DNA of 6,976 nucleotides from Alphaproteobacteria bacterium (GTDB lineage Bacteria > Pseudomonadota > Alphaproteobacteria > Rhizobiales > Xanthobacteraceae). Numbering within the stretch: position 1 is the first letter of the stretch; each line of letters begins with the position of its first letter. The stretch covers positions 1 through 6,976 of the forward strand of contig VAZU01000105.1 of the NCBI GenBank assembly GCA_005884745.1, read 5' to 3'. Below are positions 6,417-6,976 of the stretch, piece by piece. The translations under genes were made by a program, and so were the position numbers. The notes beneath the pieces were generated by a model. It ran no database searches. It had not been told where the DNA came from and saw nothing but the letters and a program-made list of their open reading frames with translations.

Positions 6417-6976
6417 CCTCCACCGAAACCCCCGGCGTTCGACCACCTCGTTCGTGTTCCAGGATACGGACCACGCCGCTGCCCTGTTCAACCTGGAGCG
6501 CGCCGGACACATCTACACCCGCATCTCCAACCCGACGACGGCCGTGCTGGAGGAGCGGCTCGCCGCGCTCGAGGCGGGCGTCGGCGCGGTGTGCACCGCG
6601 AGCGGCATGGCCGCGATGCATCTCGGCATCGCCACGCTGCTCGGCGCCGGCGACCACATCGTCTCGTCCGCCTCGCTCTACGGCGGCACCATCAACCTGC
6701 TCACCCACACCCTGCCGCGCTTCGGCATCACCACGACCTTCGTCAAGCCGCGCGATCACGACGGCTTCCGGGCCGCCATGCGGCCCGACACGAAACTCGT
6801 CATCGCCGAGACCATCGGCAATCCGGGGCTCGTGGTGCTCGACATCCCGCAAGTCGCGGGGATTGCGCACGCAGCCGGCGTTCCGCTGCTGATCGACAAC
6901 ACGTTCGCGACGCCGTATCTCAGCCGGCCGATCGAGCTCGGCGCCGACATCGTGATGCATTCCATCACCAAATGGA
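6414..6976 (+). pseudogene. O-acetylhomoserine sulfhydrylase-like PLP enzyme (MetY-type), frameshifted near N-terminus, 3' end cut by window
   Basis: Enzymes of this family (fold-type I PLP, Cys/Met metabolism) make homocysteine or methionine precursors from O-acetylhomoserine and sulfide or thiol. The conserved body is open from about 6442 to the window end: TTSFVFQDTDHAAALF (6442-6489), YTRISNPT (Tyr 6514, Arg 6520, PLP-phosphate contacts), SGM (6601-6609), LYGGT with the ring-stacking Tyr at 6679, ETIGNPG, IDNTFATPYL with the PLP-nitrogen Asp at 6895, and HSITK with the Schiff-base Lys at 6970-6972. All catalytic residues in view are present. However, the well-placed start at 6414 reads MPPPKPPAFD in a different frame. 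The usual segment of about 23 residues (THAG...PIYQ type) between FD and TTSF is missing, so the gene appears broken as read. If the conserved frame were used from ATG 6388, it would begin with 18 unrelated basic residues. Closely related cystathionine gamma-synthase or methionine gamma-lyase cannot be excluded. An assembly error would make it an ordinary gene. Confidence 0.7.

Noticed and set aside
6298..6960. 220-codon minus-strand open frame at the right end
   Set aside because: It runs antisense to the conserved PLP-enzyme body, whose catalytic motifs are clear on the plus strand, and extends into the palindromic repeat.
1..6976. CRISPR array, tRNA, rRNA or transposase gene
   Set aside because: No regularly spaced direct repeats, no cloverleaf-like sequence and no transposase or integrase motifs were found on either strand.

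Overview
The window is high-GC DNA (roughly two thirds G+C) with dense, same-strand genes. Protein styles and gene order point to an alphaproteobacterium, most likely of the Rhizobiales/Hyphomicrobiales (Bradyrhizobium/Xanthobacteraceae-like). Three things support this: the addB-addA-trxA order, the alphaproteobacterial form of AddB without iron-sulfur cysteines, and an intergenic palindromic repeat with GTCATTCCGG-type ends. The assignment rests on remembered family resemblance, not on a search.

Layout: 1-2631 is the 3' part of addB, cut by the window start. It overlaps by four bases (ATGA) with addA at 2628-5741. Together they encode the AddAB helicase-nuclease, which resects double-strand DNA ends so that RecA can load for recombinational repair. 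Both PD-(D/E)XK nuclease sites and all AddA helicase motifs are readable. A 141-bp gap follows, holding duplicated stop codons, a possible promoter and a clear intrinsic terminator (5838-5860). A complete trxA (thioredoxin, WCGPC) runs 5883-6203. From 6204 to 6413 there is no gene but a nested inverted repeat of about 138 bp. The window ends inside a PLP-dependent Cys/Met-metabolism enzyme of the O-acetylhomoserine sulfhydrylase type, cut right after its catalytic lysine.

I see no new multi-gene system. Two irregularities stand out. AddA looks about 110-130 residues short, with a clean in-frame gap in the helicase 1B region after residue 183. The O-acetylhomoserine sulfhydrylase-like gene has its ribosome-binding site, start and first ten codons in one frame and its conserved body in another, as if about 70 bases were lost at a short GAC repeat. 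Either these are real deletions or the assembly has dropped bases; raw reads would decide. A third point is the terminator placed 22 bases before trxA and downstream of its best promoter candidate, which may be a leader terminator. The replacement of the usual trxA-folC order by a repeat plus a damaged gene also suggests a rearrangement point.
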